Source: Sialis fuliginosa (taxonomy: Eukaryota > Arthropoda > Insecta > Megaloptera > Sialidae). Taken from it: 64,000 bases of DNA. Positions 11,006-22,837 of this stretch are shown in pieces. The notes under the pieces were generated by a model, which saw only the letters and a program-made list of their open reading frames with translations, searched no databases and was not told the DNA's origin. Numbering within the stretch: position 1 is the stretch's first letter; each line of letters opens with the position of its first letter. The stretch spans positions 19,902,001 to 19,966,000 of the forward strand of contig OY540810.1 in NCBI GenBank assembly GCA_961205875.1, given 5' to 3'. A program made the position numbers and the translations under genes.

Positions 11006-11600
11006 AAACTGAATTTAAAAATATTTGATGTCATTATATTATGTATAATATAACTAATGTTAACATTTTGAGGAGCGTTGGTACGGCCACACCAGCCTGC
11101 TTTGTTTCTTCTTTGAGATACGCGTTGCTTTTGTTTTTACACTCCTAATGCATCCCCGGAGATGATATTTTGCAGATTACTAGGTTTGTTTGCTTCTGTT
11201 GAAGGCACTAATATCAAAGGTGCGTGCATAATGCATATCTATGCTGTGTATATATATTGACAAAACATTTTAACGGGACTCCACTTTAGAATGGGTGTAC
11301 TTAAAACATGCTATACATATAATATTTTGAATATTATTTATATAGGAATTTAATAATATTTGTTGAAAACATTTTTTACTTTTAATTATTAACAAAGTAA
11401 AAAATGTGTTATGCATATAAATTAAAAACAAAATTTTTCGAAATCAAATTTTTTTTATTGAAAAAAATATGGATAGTTCAGAACTAAAGGGGTGTTAGGC
11501 CAATAACCTCAAGTAGACAGAAAAATGAAAGAAAATTAGTTACATTTGATTTTGAGTGATCTATACAAAAGTATAAGTATAAGTATTGTTAAGCTAATTC
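11006..11600. other. Gene-free DNA
   Basis: It includes a short mixed-composition patch (11070-11200, with GGTACGGCCACACCAGCC and CATCCCCGGAGATG) in otherwise AT-rich DNA. No coding or repeat assignment was made. Confidence 0.35.
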
Positions 11601-11830
11601 GATATTTGGATGTACCTAAATATTCATTTTCATGTCTCCATAACCCATTTTGACTATTTTCACCATTATGTCTGTGTGTCGGTATTATAGACGCTGTAAC
11701 TCGAAAAACGCAAGACAGAAGGATGAAATTTCATATTTAAGATCAATTTTCTTCAAGGAATAAAATTTCCTATATTGAAAACGATTTTAAAACCGGAAAC
11801 GGATGTTAAGTCTTGGAAATTTTTTATTTT
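11601..11830 (+). repeat. Dispersed repeat shared with 41400-41620
   Basis: TTTCACCATTATGTCTGTGTG, AGACGCTGTAACT, GATGAAATTTCATATTTAAG and GAAAACGATTTT correspond in order to the segment near 41450-41600. A gcTGTAACT-type word followed by a GAAATTT word is typical of insect retroelement tails. Non-coding. Confidence 0.5.
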
Positions 11831-12239
11831 CTTTAAATTATTTTTGAAACGGTGCGTATTAAAAATTAATGTTTTTGGTAAAAGTTGTAGAGAATGTTAC
11901 TATCTATAATTCATATTCTATTATAGAAAAAAATCAATTTTTAAGGAAATAATCAATTTAAAAAATTACATTTCAAAAAATGCGCTCATAGCCAAAACGA
12001 TGAATTCTAAACAACAACTTTGTCAAAAACACAAAACTACAACTTGTGTTGATTGATTCAACAAAGTATTTCAAAAACTTTTTCGTTTAATTGAAATGAC
12101 AAATCCAAACAGCAAGTGCAAAATAGAGATTTTGACATTAACTATTTTTTAGTTTTTCTATAAATAAAAATCCACGTGCAATTTATATATTCAAACATGA
12201 ATTAAGGTGAAAATATAAAATTATTAATAATACAATTAT
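11831..12239. other. AT-rich DNA, probably older repeat sequence
   Basis: It contains words such as AGAATGTTACTATCTATAATT that recur near 57330 and 41680. This suggests it continues a repeat family, but boundaries cannot be set. Confidence 0.3.
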
Positions 12240-12500
12240 TTGAGCAGCCATATTTCACATATCCCGTTATTTGTTTCCGCAGTGACGTTTCACTCGACAC
12301 TAGTGTTTAGCATATTTGAGTATATTTATCACACGGAAGACGCAGACAGTTCAGTGTATGCATATAACTACAACAGAATAAACACGCTCGTGTGAGAATG
12401 ACAGGTCTATTAAAAAATGTCACAGTTCACGAGACATTATATTTTCGACGAAAGAAACGTAATAAATAAACACTGTACGTGTAGAATAAATAAAAATGTT
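12240..12500. promoter_or_regulatory. Unique mixed-composition segment next to foldback element
   Basis: Contains CCCGTTATTTGTTTCCGCAG, GACGTTTCACTCGACACTAG and ACACGGAAGACGCAGACAG. It is not a copy of a repeat seen here, has no open frame and abuts the 12511 element. A regulatory role is only a possibility. Confidence 0.15.
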
Positions 12501-12510
12501 CAGTAACTTG

Positions 12511-13577
12511 AGGTTCAAGATCTTAGCACCTCATTGGTGGAATTTCATAAAAAAATATTTAAAGGTCAGTAAATAATAAGAATTTTTAATTTTATTTTTA
12601 GGGTCATTAAACAATTTTTGCACCTCAAACTACACCAAAATTAAAAAAAGGTGGTGTATCTGATCGGGCTTGAATCGCTGATAATTGGTTAACTAAAATT
12701 AATAATTGGTCACGCATATTAAGATAAAAAAACAAACATTTAAAATAATAATTACTTTAGCACCTTATTGGAGGAATTTTATAAAAACAAATGTCATCTA
12801 TAAGGTCAGTAAATAGTCTTATTAATTGGTCAGCAATAGGGATTTTTTAATATTTTTTTTTTAATTTTCAAGGACATCCAGAAAATATTAGCACCCACAA
12901 CTATACCAAAACCAAAAATAAGATATATACTTTCGATCGGGCACGGAATACTGGTCAGCTAAAATTAATAATTGATGCTAGATAAAAAAAAACAAAACTT
13001 AATGGCTTACATTAGCACCTCATTGCAGGAATTGCATAAAAAAAATATGCGATCTAACTAATTTGTGATTAGATCACATATTTTATGATTTCTTGAGGTA
13101 TTAATGTAAGCCATTAATAATCGTTTTAATTTTTTTGAATTTTATACGCTTGACCCATTATCAGTGCACGATCGAAATTATATCTTATTTTTATTTATAG
13201 TTGGGGGTACTAAAATTTTTTGGGGACCTTGAAAATAAAAATAAAAATCTCTATTGCTAACCAATTAATAAGACTAAATGACCAATTATGACCAAGTATT
13301 GACTTATATATTAGTTTTTATGGAATTCCTCCAATGAAGTGCTAAGGTAATAAATAAATAATACATTATTTTTGAAAATGTTTTTTTTTAAACTTAATGT
13401 GCGTGATTAATTATTAATTTTAGCTGAACAATTTGTCTGCGTTTCAAGCACGATCGGAAACACCACTTTTTTTAATTTCTATCACTGACCAATTTTTAAT
13501 ACAGTGACTTATTACTGGTCTATTAGAAAACTTTTTTTTTAATGAAATTCTACCAATGAGTTGTTAAGCTTGGACCT
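12511..13577. mobile_element. Foldback element with perfect 9-bp target-site duplication (Mutator-like?)
   Basis: A 1067-bp unit flanked by an exact 9-bp repeat, AGTAACTTG, at 12502-12510 and 13578-13586. It begins AGGTTCAAG and ends CTTGGACCT. Two long arms mirror each other around 13063, where GATCTA (13051) faces TAGATC (13070). Within the left arm a unit of about 240 bp starting TTAGCACC occurs three times (12524, 12758, 13014). Landmarks such as GATCGGGC, ATAATTGGTCA and CCAACTATACC appear inverted in the right arm. A 9-bp duplication with long subdivided inverted repeats fits non-autonomous Mutator-like elements, though I cannot show a transposase link. Confidence 0.7.
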
Positions 13578-13586
13578 AGTAACTTG

Positions 13587-14685
13587 ATAGGTGGCGGTGT
13601 ATATGAAGTATTAGGACGTCATGTTGATTAGACATATTCAAAACTCGATAGATTGCAGTAATAGTAATGCAGAATACATGATGTCATTATAATATTATTG
13701 TTGTGTATATATTAATATTAGTACTTTTGATTTCCTGTTACTATATTTATATTTGAAAGTTACATTATAATACACATATATTTATTTATTAATTAAAAGA
13801 TACAGATTTAAAACTTCAGCAAAGTAAAGAAACAATTAAAAATAATAGTAGTTTAAATAGGTATGTATGTATGTTATAAATATTATTGAAAAGATGTCAT
13901 AAAATGCATTTTTCTTTGGCATGTATTATTCCTAATTATTTCAGAATTTTTACGCTTTTCTTGGAAATATTTTAATAATAATTCCTTGAAATCATCTTTT
14001 ACTTGATAGCCCATTCGATTGGATTGAATTTTTTTTTTTTGATAACCAATTTGCTCCCCTTAAAACTTGTTTATAAACATTTTATTTTTTATAAATCAAG
14101 TCTATTGGTCTACTATTTTTACTATAATTATACCAAAACTAATTTTCTAGGTCGGTAGCTAGAACAACGTAAAAATATTATACTGATCTCTGATAATTTG
14201 TCAACGAAGATTTTAATAACATAAAAACGTTTGTATAATTAATTTATTTGAATTGACAGTTTTCATTTAATACACTCATCGAGATTGAATAAAAAAATAT
14301 TTTTTATCCAATTTTCTCCCTTAAAAAGCATATAAAACTGAAGTCTATTCTTGGTCCACCATATCCTATAATTATGCCATTTTTCTAGGTCAAATACAGT
14401 CTTTCTCTTTTTCTATTTCAGTACGGAACACTAAAAATGGACAAAAAATACGAACACCTCTATAATAATATGTATGTATGTACATATGTAGAATTTATGC
14501 ACATACGTCAAGAATTATTTAAACAAACTTTCACAGATATTTATTTATGTATACGGAAATTGTATGTGAATATAAACATTTACATGCAGATATTTATGCA
14601 TGTTTGCTGCACCATTGCAAACTTCGATTTACGTATTGCAGCATTCTTCTTTCATAAATTTTGATAAAAGTAAAGTGAACACAAA
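13587..14685. other. AT-rich gene-free DNA
   Basis: No exon, RNA or terminal repeat was recognised. Two similar sentences near 14040-14170 and 14290-14400 (ATTTTCTCCC / CTTAAAA, TCTATTGGTC / CTATTCTTGGTC, TATAATTAT) suggest a decayed direct repeat about 250 bp apart. The frame at 14437-14664 is Tyr/Ile-rich and has no motif. Confidence 0.35.
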
Positions 14686-14925
14686 TAATATTGCGTGATA
14701 TCTGTCTGTCTGAAACAGTCCCATAAACACAGAGTAGACCCGGTGCTAGACGATGCGATACAGTCGGTTTATCACAAGGAGACATTCGCTTGCATTCGAC
14801 GCGCCAAAATAAATTTATGGTTGCAACACTTGCAACTGCAATCGCGAGGAATCAATAAATCGTATAGTCTGGACGTCCCCCCACCCCTCAATTGACATCG
14901 GTGTCTTGAGGTGTCTGACGAATAT
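14686..14925. promoter_or_regulatory. GC-richer island, candidate regulatory DNA
   Basis: Mixed composition with GTAGACCCGGTGCTAGACG, CATTCGACGCGCC, AAATAAATTTATGG, GCAATCGCGAGG and AATCAATAAATCG. The AT-rich words resemble Hox-type sites, set among unique GC-richer sequence. Two short frames overlap here on opposite strands, and neither shows a domain. Confidence 0.22.
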
Positions 14926-15149
14926 GTATACAGCACAAATAAGCATGTAACACAATTGTAGAAAGGTTTGCTGAAGACGACTTGAATTTCTTTCGAGTCA
15001 ATTGTCTATGTCATTGTTAATGTTGCTAGTGGCAGAGCTCTAAAGTGAATGCAATTTGAAAGTTTATATGAGAGATGGTAAATTAGAGGGAGGGCTGATG
15101 TTATAATGAATATAGCGAGTTTGAATTTATAGAATACATGTGTGTGCAT

Positions 15150-15300
15150 TAGGATGTCCGTATAAATTGAAATATTGACGGGACACCCTCTCAGTCTGTT
15201 ATTTGTGACCAAAAATAAGATAGCCTTGAAATTAGAGTTGACAATTAATATTTAAGATATGCTCAATGCACGTTTTCTCATTTTTTTCTGTTTTTTTCCT
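15150..15300 (+). repeat. Dispersed repeat, sister of 9478-9680
   Basis: See the copy at 9478. This one carries AGGATGTCCGTATAAATTGA, CGGGACACCCTCTCAG, GTGACCAAAAATAAGATAGC and TATGCTCAATGCACG in the same order. Non-coding. Confidence 0.55.
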
Positions 15301-16885
15301 GTATATTATGAAATTTTTGGTAGCTTAAAAATTGTTTAAAGAAGACTACAGTTTTAAAAAATTTATTTGTAAATTCCGTCTCCGCTGAAAATCGTTTTTT
15401 TTTTAGAAAAACCAATTTTGACAATTAATCGCTTTTCTGCTTATCTATTAAATAGAGCTCTGAAGATGCCAACTGCAATGTGCGATGAAACTTTAGCCGA
15501 TAGAAAGATTAAACCGACACGTAATAAACCCAGATATATCAAGAATCAAGATCACCGCGGAAGCCTAATTTTCTTTTCTTTCCATGGTATTTTCTTTGAA
15601 AGTAACATCAAGAGAGCACTTACAAAAACCTCACTCAAAAACTATATTTTTCATAACATTTTCGAAATCTCTGGTACATAAACATTAAGTAAACTCGTTT
15701 TTAATTTGCTTGCTCGGTGAGTATCCACCTTGACAGCGCCTTCAATATCGCTATACAGGCGTTGTTTGTGTATGTGTGTGTGTATTGTACACTCAGCGGG
15801 AATGCCAAAGAAGGGCAACGTGGAAGCGGTAGACATCAAAGGGTCTCCCCAAGTCCTTCAGCTTTCTCACACCTTTGACACATCTCAGTCTGAACGTGTT
15901 GAAGTCTTCAACACTGTCTTCTATATTCTATAGAAACATGCCATTGAAGATAGGTTAGGCTTCAATTGGAAACTGTTAAATGATCCACCGTGATAAAATT
16001 GTTGCAAAAATGTTTTTGAATATTTTTATATTAATAATTTTCGTGTAATAAAAACGATTTAAAATGACTTAATATTTGTTGCTCGGAATATATTTTTCTC
16101 ACGTATTTTTAGAAGCTGGAAACGAATTTTACAATAAAAAGCTCGCTATCGTAAAAATCAGCAAACAAATAGAAAATTATGAGAGCCTCTGACAATATTT
16201 TTTTTACCAAATCTGACGAATGACTTCTGTACATCAATTTGCTTTTTTGTTTCGCTATACAACTATTATTTACCGATCGGCAAATTTTCGCTATTTTAAA
16301 AATGATTGAAATGTTACCTTTCAGAACATATATGATATAACCTTATGAAAAATCTAACAATTATCATATCATCTCTTGCAAATCCCTAGGAACTTTTCGA
16401 GCAACTTGATACTTTAGTGTATTTGTAACAAATACAAGGATGATTTGTTCTTATTAAAATATCTGCAATTAGATTAAGAGGTGTCAATTTGCGGGATGAA
16501 GTAGTTATGCAAATAATGTTTGCATTTTTGTAACAATTGTCTCTTAATTTGAATTTACAGATTTGATTATATTGACACTGGATTTTTTAAATGAATATTG
16601 CCAATTTATCTAATTAAAAACTGCTTTTTAGTAATGACTTATTGTTAGCTTCATATCAGAACTACCTTATATCTGGAAGTCATTGTTGATGGCGAACTAC
16701 AAAAACAGAAAATATTTTATAACAATGTTTATCCAAGAAAATCTGCCCTTTTTTAACAACTTCTATTACAAAACAATAAAAATGTCTGTTCCATTTACAA
16801 GCCAGAAAATTTAGCAGTTAATTTTAACTTCATTGTTTTTGAAACATTCCTCCTGTAGGACGTAGTTTTTAACAAAATTACAAGT
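15301..16885. other. Gene-free DNA, mostly AT-rich
   Basis: A patch near 15720-15960 is less AT-rich (CACCTTGACAGCGCC, GGGAATGCCAAAGAAGGG) and overlaps short frames on both strands without recognisable domains. The frame at 15418-15681 (87 codons, basic) also has no motif. No gene is supported. Confidence 0.4.
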
Positions 16886-17215
16886 CCTTCAGTGCATTAA
16901 AGAACTTCACCAAACAGAATGATCGAGTTAGTCAAAACTTCTACTTGGCTTAAGGTAATAGAAGATGTACATATGTATATCCAAAAGGGTGTTTTATTGG
17001 TCGAAGGGGGTTTAGGCAGGAGGGTTGTGTCACTTGACACGTACCTACAGGATCTGCTCCCAGCGCGGTCGATCAAATTTGAATATTTCACTGACAAACT
17101 GAAAAATTTACATACTCACATGTGTGTTGGGCAATCTGTCACAACACGTTTGTGCAGGGATGGTCAAAATGTCTCGAATTGTAGATTTTACGAATTCAGT
17201 ATTAATGCTTATTAA
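16886..17215. promoter_or_regulatory. Mixed-composition unique segment
   Basis: Contains GGGTGTTTTATTGGTCGAAG, GGGGGTTTAGGCAGGAGGG and CCCAGCGCGGTCGATC. TTTTATTG is a posterior-Hox/Caudal-like word. Overlapping frames on the plus strand (98 codons) and minus strand (66 codons) show no family. Unknown, possibly regulatory. Confidence 0.18.
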
Positions 17216-17452
17216 GATGATTTCTGGACTTTTCTTTCTTGACGTTTGGACTCTCACATTAGAGTCTTTTTCTCATGAAAATTGTAGTAGTTTTAAATCA
17301 GGAGAATACTCATAGATAAAAAGAAATGTGTATCGTATTGTTTTTTGTTTATATTAAAAAAAAACTTTCTTATTTTGAAGAAGAAACGCGGAGATTTTTA
17401 AATATTCCGTAATAATAATATAAATCTTTAGAGACGATATTAATTTTATTTA

Positions 17453-17651
17453 TAGGTCTCGTCCAGAGCCTCGTCAAGAGTCTCGGTTTTAAAAGATAAT
17501 CAATAGAGATATTTCTCGATCACGGTCATAAGTACGAGATGAAACCGACTCGAGATGACTTAAATTTTCACGAGACGAGACTGTTAGTTGTAAAATTCGA
17601 GACTAAACGAGACGAAACATACTCGACTCTTATCTCGTGTGCAGCCCTAGT
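17453..17651 (-). mobile_element. hAT-like MITE fragment, CGAGACGAGA family
   Basis: Dense with CTCGTC/GACGAGA words, and ends with CTCGTGTGCAGCCCTA, the inverse of the TAGGGTTGTACACGAGA end seen at 19786. The opposite terminus is missing, so this is a truncated member of the family intact at 19786-20567. Related words recur at about 39817-39930, 42930-43010 and 49350-49430. Confidence 0.5.
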
Positions 17652-18160
17652 ATTGCCATGCTTTCTTTTCAATAAATGACCCAAATTTGTTTGATCGATC
17701 GCTGTAATTTTCATGAAAATATTGTTTTTCAGTTTTTCTAGTGTCTATAGTTTATTGACATATTATGTAATGTTTAAGATTACCTCATAGAAAAAAGTTC
17801 CGATAATTAGAAACTAAAGAAAACAACCGTGTAAATATAACTAAAATAAAATAAATATGAAAAAATAAAATAGAAATATTTATTAAAAAATCTTTGTATA
17901 ATAGACAAAATGTATTTATAAAAATAAATAAAACTAAAAAAATTTATAAAGAATTGTGTGAATAGAACTCAAAACTATAAGAAAATCACAATGATGTCTC
18001 CAAAACATACACAAAAATAATTTTTAAATTTTCATTTGGTATTTGAATACATTTTCAAATTATTGCAAATAGTGCGTAGGTATGTATTAAAAAGATACTT
18101 TTTTCCCTTTTTCCAAAAATACCGAAAAAATCATCAGTAAGCAAATTGAAACAAACCCGT
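17652..18160. other. AT-rich gene-free DNA
   Basis: A/T-rich with many AAAATAAA tracts; nothing else was recognised. Confidence 0.5.
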
Positions 18161-18220
18161 ATATTTTCTGACGTCATACCATTGGCAGATGTGCCAGACG
18201 CGTTTGTAATCACGTGGCAA
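18160..18220 (+). promoter_or_regulatory. TGACGTCA...CACGTG module, copy 1
   Basis: A palindromic TGACGTCA (18169-18176), a CREB/ATF-type site, is followed by TTGGCAGATGTGCCAGACGC. The latter includes the inverted pair TGGCA/TGCCA and precedes a CACGTG E-box (18211-18216). The core from TTTTCTGACG to CAGACGCG recurs nearly identically at 18931. It may be a repeat fragment or a duplicated control element. Confidence 0.35.
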
Positions 18221-18930
18221 ACAGATTAAAAATTACAATTTTAAATTAGATTTATTATTAAAATACTGACTTATTTAAAGTAAAAAAATACTTGATGTAT
18301 TATTTGTTGTTCAAACTAAATTTTTATAACTATCATGACGTATTTTGTTCAGTCCTAGTTCCTAGCGATCTATCACACCGTATGTGCATACATGTGTGTC
18401 ATGTGCTATACGCACACCTAATCCTCCCCCACCCCTCCGGATACCCCCTTCCACACAAAAACACGAAAACTGAATTGGAATATATACTGTTTTGAATAAA
18501 ACATGTGCTGTGACAGTAGGAGCAAATTTTTGTTTTGTTTCAAAGTACGATATATACTTGAAAATAGGGTGTAGTAAAAATAGGTTCGTAATGAAAGAAT
18601 AAATAACTTTATCCCTACATTATTGGATTTATTACATCTGTACAAACTCCTTCAACTATTAATGCTAATATATAAATCTAACGCGATGTCTGTACCATGA
18701 AAATATGAACGATATGTAGCAAAATTTTAATATCAATAGTACACATAGGACAACACATGAAAGTTTATAAAAAATTAGAATATTCAATTTTTACATTTTC
18801 GTTCATAACAAATCGAAAAATGCATAAATATTAAATATGTTTTTAATTAATGTTAAAAAAATCAGTATTTCAGTATTCAATGTCAGACATCAGTAAACTA
18901 GCGATTGAATATTTTGATAGTGTAACTATT

Positions 18931-19010
18931 TTCTGACGTCATACCTTTGGCAGATGTGCCAGACGCGCTTAGTTTCTAATTAGTGATAAACATTTTAGCA
19001 GCCACGTGGG
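18931..19010 (+). promoter_or_regulatory. TGACGTCA...CACGTG module, copy 2
   Basis: TGACGTCA at 18934-18941 is followed by CTTTGGCAGATGTGCCAGAC, and then by CACGTG at 19003-19008. The core differs from copy 1 by one base over about 37. It lies 765 bp downstream in the same orientation. Sequence between and beyond the cores is not shared, arguing against a simple recent segmental duplication. Confidence 0.35.
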
Positions 19011-19777
19011 GGGTGCAAGATTTAATTTTGAACAAAAAGGATGACGTGGAATGAAAATTTTGTGCACCCCTAATCTAAAATGCCTTTATCAAGTTTTGAT
19101 GTACACTTTTCTCAATAAAGTAGATATAATAATTAATTATTTTTATAAGCTGTACTCATATTCTCCTAGCATCATCATTATTCATCATATCATATATTAA
19201 TATCATATGATGACGGCCTATAATTCAAGGTCATAAATATATGAATTTCATTATGATTGGGTAAAAATTTCTAATTCCAGAGAATAAGGGTTAAACCGAA
19301 AAGAATAAAGAAATATTTTTTTTATTTATTATCAAATAAATTTTAAAACTTATTCAATTAGTAAATTAAATACCAATTAAGTCATAAATTTTTCAACATT
19401 TATAATGTTGTACGTGACCTTTGGTTCGTAGATGATTTCTTTGTTTTCTATCCTTTATGCATGTAAAATGAAATGACGCGTTAAAGATAATCGTAATTTA
19501 GTCATTGGCCAATGTCATGAGCCATGGACAATCTGGAATTGATTTTGTATTAGCTTGCTGGAGCATGAATTATAAACAAAGATGTTTTGAATGATTTAAT
19601 CAATGATTAAAAGTTTGTTGTGAATTTTTAAGTATTTATTTAGGTACTTGCATAAAACAGAAGTTCAAAGTTAATGTAATTGTTTTCTAAATTTATAAAA
19701 CATAAGTAGGTTGAATATTTTATTGAAAATAAAAGATGTTTTGTGAAATTATATGTCATAGTAGTTCTCCGTTATAA
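19011..19777. other. AT-rich gene-free DNA
   Basis: No feature was recognised apart from small TCATCAT/ATGATGA inverted words near 19165-19215. Confidence 0.45.
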
Positions 19778-19785
19778 ATTTTTAT

Positions 19786-20567
19786 TAGGGTTGTACACGA
19801 GATGAGACGAGGGTTAGGCAAATCTCGTCTCGTCTTGGTTTTGGAATATAATTCTAAAATAAAATTTTTGTAAGGGAGGTTGCCTACATACGGACCACCA
19901 CCCAAGCGCGGACCGCCTTGACATTTCTATGTTGTATTCGTAGCGTGCTCAAACTTCTGTCATCGATAGCTTTTCATCTCAGCTTCATTTTTCTGAGACA
20001 TGGATGCGTTCGCATGTACTTATTTATTGCTCTGTGTCCGAAAAATGAAATTTCTACTTTTCAGATCAGTAAAGTCACAATTTTTAAATATCCAACTAAG
20101 GTGAATATATGCATAGTATTTGTTTTTTGTCCTCTTTCGATTTCCGTGTTGAAACATTGTGATTGTTCATTACTTTCGATTTAGAATATCATTTTTTTTA
20201 AATGGTGGACCCGTCCAATATTGGACCAAACATCCAAAACAGCTACTTCACTTGCATCCATTGTGAATCTATATATTTTAAGGCACTGAATCCGAATTTG
20301 AGGTTAAAATAGCACTTCGTCCGTTACATTTTGAAAATAACCTCGAATAACCCAGTTTTCGTATGCTCGAAAATTTGTGGTTTCAAGGTTATTTTCAAAA
20401 TGATTTATAACGTGCTCTGTACCTTTTTTGTGTGGCTGTGTTATTGATTTAAAGATTAATATCGAAAAAGTAATTTTTTCTAATATTTGAGAATTTATTA
20501 AAATCGAGACTCGATTCACGAACTATTGTCTGGATTTAGGTCAATTTCGTCTCGACGTGCAGCCGTA
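19786..20567. mobile_element. hAT-like element, CGAGACGAGA family, 782 bp
   Basis: The left end is TAGGGTTGTACACGAGA, and the right end is CTCGACGTGCAGCCGTA, an imperfect inverse. They are flanked by ATTTTTAT (19778-19785) and ATTTTTAC (20568-20575), a 7-of-8 target-site duplication. The interior (about 19870-20480) is unlike the fragment at 17453 and includes CGGACCACCACCCAAGCGCG. It also has an 88-codon frame (19918-20184) with no recognisable domain. The interior may be captured host sequence or decayed element sequence. No transposase signature was seen. Confidence 0.6.
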
Positions 20568-20575
20568 ATTTTTAC

Positions 20576-21534
20576 TTTGAATTGTTTCGATTGTTTAGTT
20601 CTTTTAAATTAATTTTTACTATTCTTTTGTAGTGAATTTTTTTTTGTTTTATCTTATTCTTGATATTATTAAAAAAATAATATTAAATAAATTCTCCAAG
20701 CACGTTAAAATACCGATTCTTTCCAGTATTATCAAACAAAAACAAAACTTGGAAAATTATTCAGACAGCTGAAATAACAACCTATAAATTTCTATTTACA
20801 AATAATCCTCATAATTGTTCATCATTGGAACTTTGGAACTAAACATGACTGAAATACAGCCAGTAAATCTGCGAATAATTAAATTTATTGGTCATTAATA
20901 ACACCTATGTATGTGGTACATACATTAGAATTTATTTTCTGTGGTAATTTAATAAAGTGGGATGACATCCCCTTGTTTTGCTTTGTTTGTCTAGGAATGG
21001 ATTTTTTGGGATTTTTTTACGAAAAAAATATATAACTTTCTATTATACAGTCCAAATATTTGGTTTCTTCTCTCCTACTGTTACAATAAACGATTATTGA
21101 GAACAAAATCTATACAATCAAAATTTAAAAGAATTTCTCACTCATTCATTGATAAAATACTTCTTTTAAAAGGAATTAAAATAACTGGTATGGGTATCAC
21201 TAGTACCACAGGACTTTATTTTATGCTGTACATGTATACAGTATATGTGTTTCTAATTATATAAAATAAATATTTCTGGCTAACTGATAAAATATATTAA
21301 AACATGCATGGGACAAAAATTATAGAAAAAATAACGTTCTTTACAATTTTTATTGAATTTTTTTCTGTTATGAGTCGCGTCAAATATAAATAAAACATTT
21401 TTTTCCGTTAATTTATCAGAGATAAAAAATAAGTGAGATATTAACAGTGGTTTCTGATAGCAAAAAAAGCAGTTTTTGATTAACTATCATAAAAATATAG
21501 CATCTGTTAATGTTTATTCAAAATCAGGAGCGTA
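20576..21534. other. AT-rich gene-free DNA
   Basis: I see no coding, RNA or repeat structure I can name. Confidence 0.5.
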
Positions 21535-21971
21535 GCTACCGATAAAGCTAGAGGGGCCCCGACATGCATAAGCAAAAAATCGTAAAACAAATACAACTTA
21601 CATTTACCACTTGAAATTTTATTAGTATATCATACACACTTTTGTTTTCATCTGTATTCTTAAATTCGATTCATTTAAAAAATATATTTGCAATAAACAC
21701 TTTTTGTAAATCTGCTGTTTATTAAAAAATAATATAATTTTGAAAAAATGTTAATGAGAGATCTATTTTTACAATAAGTTAAAATTCTTTTATTGTTGTC
21801 ACAAATTTGTTGTGTATTTGACAGAAAAAGTTACATATTTTTGGTGTTTTATTGCATATTTGGGGCCTATTTTTTGCATATTTGCATGCATATTTTAGCG
21901 ATTTTTGTTTATTTTCTGAAAAAGGGACCCCTCAAGAAATTTTAATAGAAGGCCCCCTCAGGGCTAGCTAC
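21535..21971. mobile_element. TIR element with GCGTAGCTAC start
   Basis: Begins CAGGAGCGTAGCTACCG followed by AGAGGGGCCCCG. It ends GAAGGCCCCCTCAGGGCTAGC TAC, so AGGGGGCC and TAGCTA blocks face each other in inverted order. The interior is AT-rich and non-coding; the 77-codon frame at 21852 runs out of the element. It is probably a hAT-type MITE, but I see no clean 8-bp duplication. Confidence 0.4.
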
Positions 21972-22025
21972 AATCAAATTTGTAATCACAGAAATTCACT
22001 CTTACATATGTTTACTAAACCTAAA

Positions 22026-22459
22026 GGCCTGTTTACACGCGTAAATCACTGTACACGCGTATACAGTGATTTCGTGGTTTGGTGAAGTCACAAGTAGTAA
22101 GTAGTCAACTAAATCGTTAAGACTGGGCGTTTACTCATTAGTATTTAGTGAAATATTTATCCAGATTGAACATCTTCGGATTTTGTCGTGTTTTCTGACA
22201 GCAATTCTCTGCCGTACCGACTATGTCAAATGTATTTGATAGGTCTGATCTTTACTTGAACTATAATACCAGATCAGTGCAAGAGGCACACCGCTACTAA
22301 ACCGAAAAATAGAACAGATTCTGTTTTACTTGTCTTCTTATTTACCAAACCGTTTAGTTACTATTTAACTTGACTTAATACTTACCGTACTGTTTACACG
22401 TATAAAATTACTTGTCACTTGACTAAACCACTAAATCACTGAGTACGTGTAAACGGGCC
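22026..22459. mobile_element. TIR element with GGCC(T)GTTTACACG ends
   Basis: The left end, GGCCTGTTTACACG, is mirrored by CGTGTAAACGGGCC at the right end. Just inside are ATCACTG words that also face each other (AATCACTGTACACGCG and CACTAAATCACTGAGTACG). The 434-bp interior is non-coding. Gapped ends and unequal flanks prevent a firm target-site call. Confidence 0.55.
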
Positions 22460-22689
22460 ATAAGTAAATTGACACAAATAGGTTACGGAATAAATATACG
22501 CCATGAATATTCGAGGTCTGTTACACATACGCATGGCCACATCAGGGAATACCCGAGTTCCGTTATACATGTGCGTGGTGACAACCGGTGTCCAGTAGTC
22601 TACTTAAGTACATGCACAGTTTTGATCGACAGACACATAGACAAAAATTAATGAAATCGTTACTCTTATTGTACTTTTAACTCGAGTAA

Positions 22690-22750
22690 GAACTATGTAA
22701 GTATGTATATATGTATGTATTATAATATGTGTGTGTGTGTGAGTGTATAT
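22690..22750. repeat. TATG/TG microsatellite tract
   Basis: A run of GTATGTATATATGTATGTAT passes into a (GT)n tract (about 22727-22742). Confidence 0.6.
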
Positions 22751-22837
22751 ATTTTATATACAAATAAAATGAACAAAGTGATGTGTGGAGAAATAAATTG
22801 CGAAATGAATGCGGTATAATCCCAAAAACCGCGGACA

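Noticed and set aside
18166-18990. The two TGACGTCA modules as LTRs of a short retroelement
   Set aside because: Only about 37 bp is shared. There are no TG...CA ends, primer-binding site or polypurine tract, and no duplication was found.
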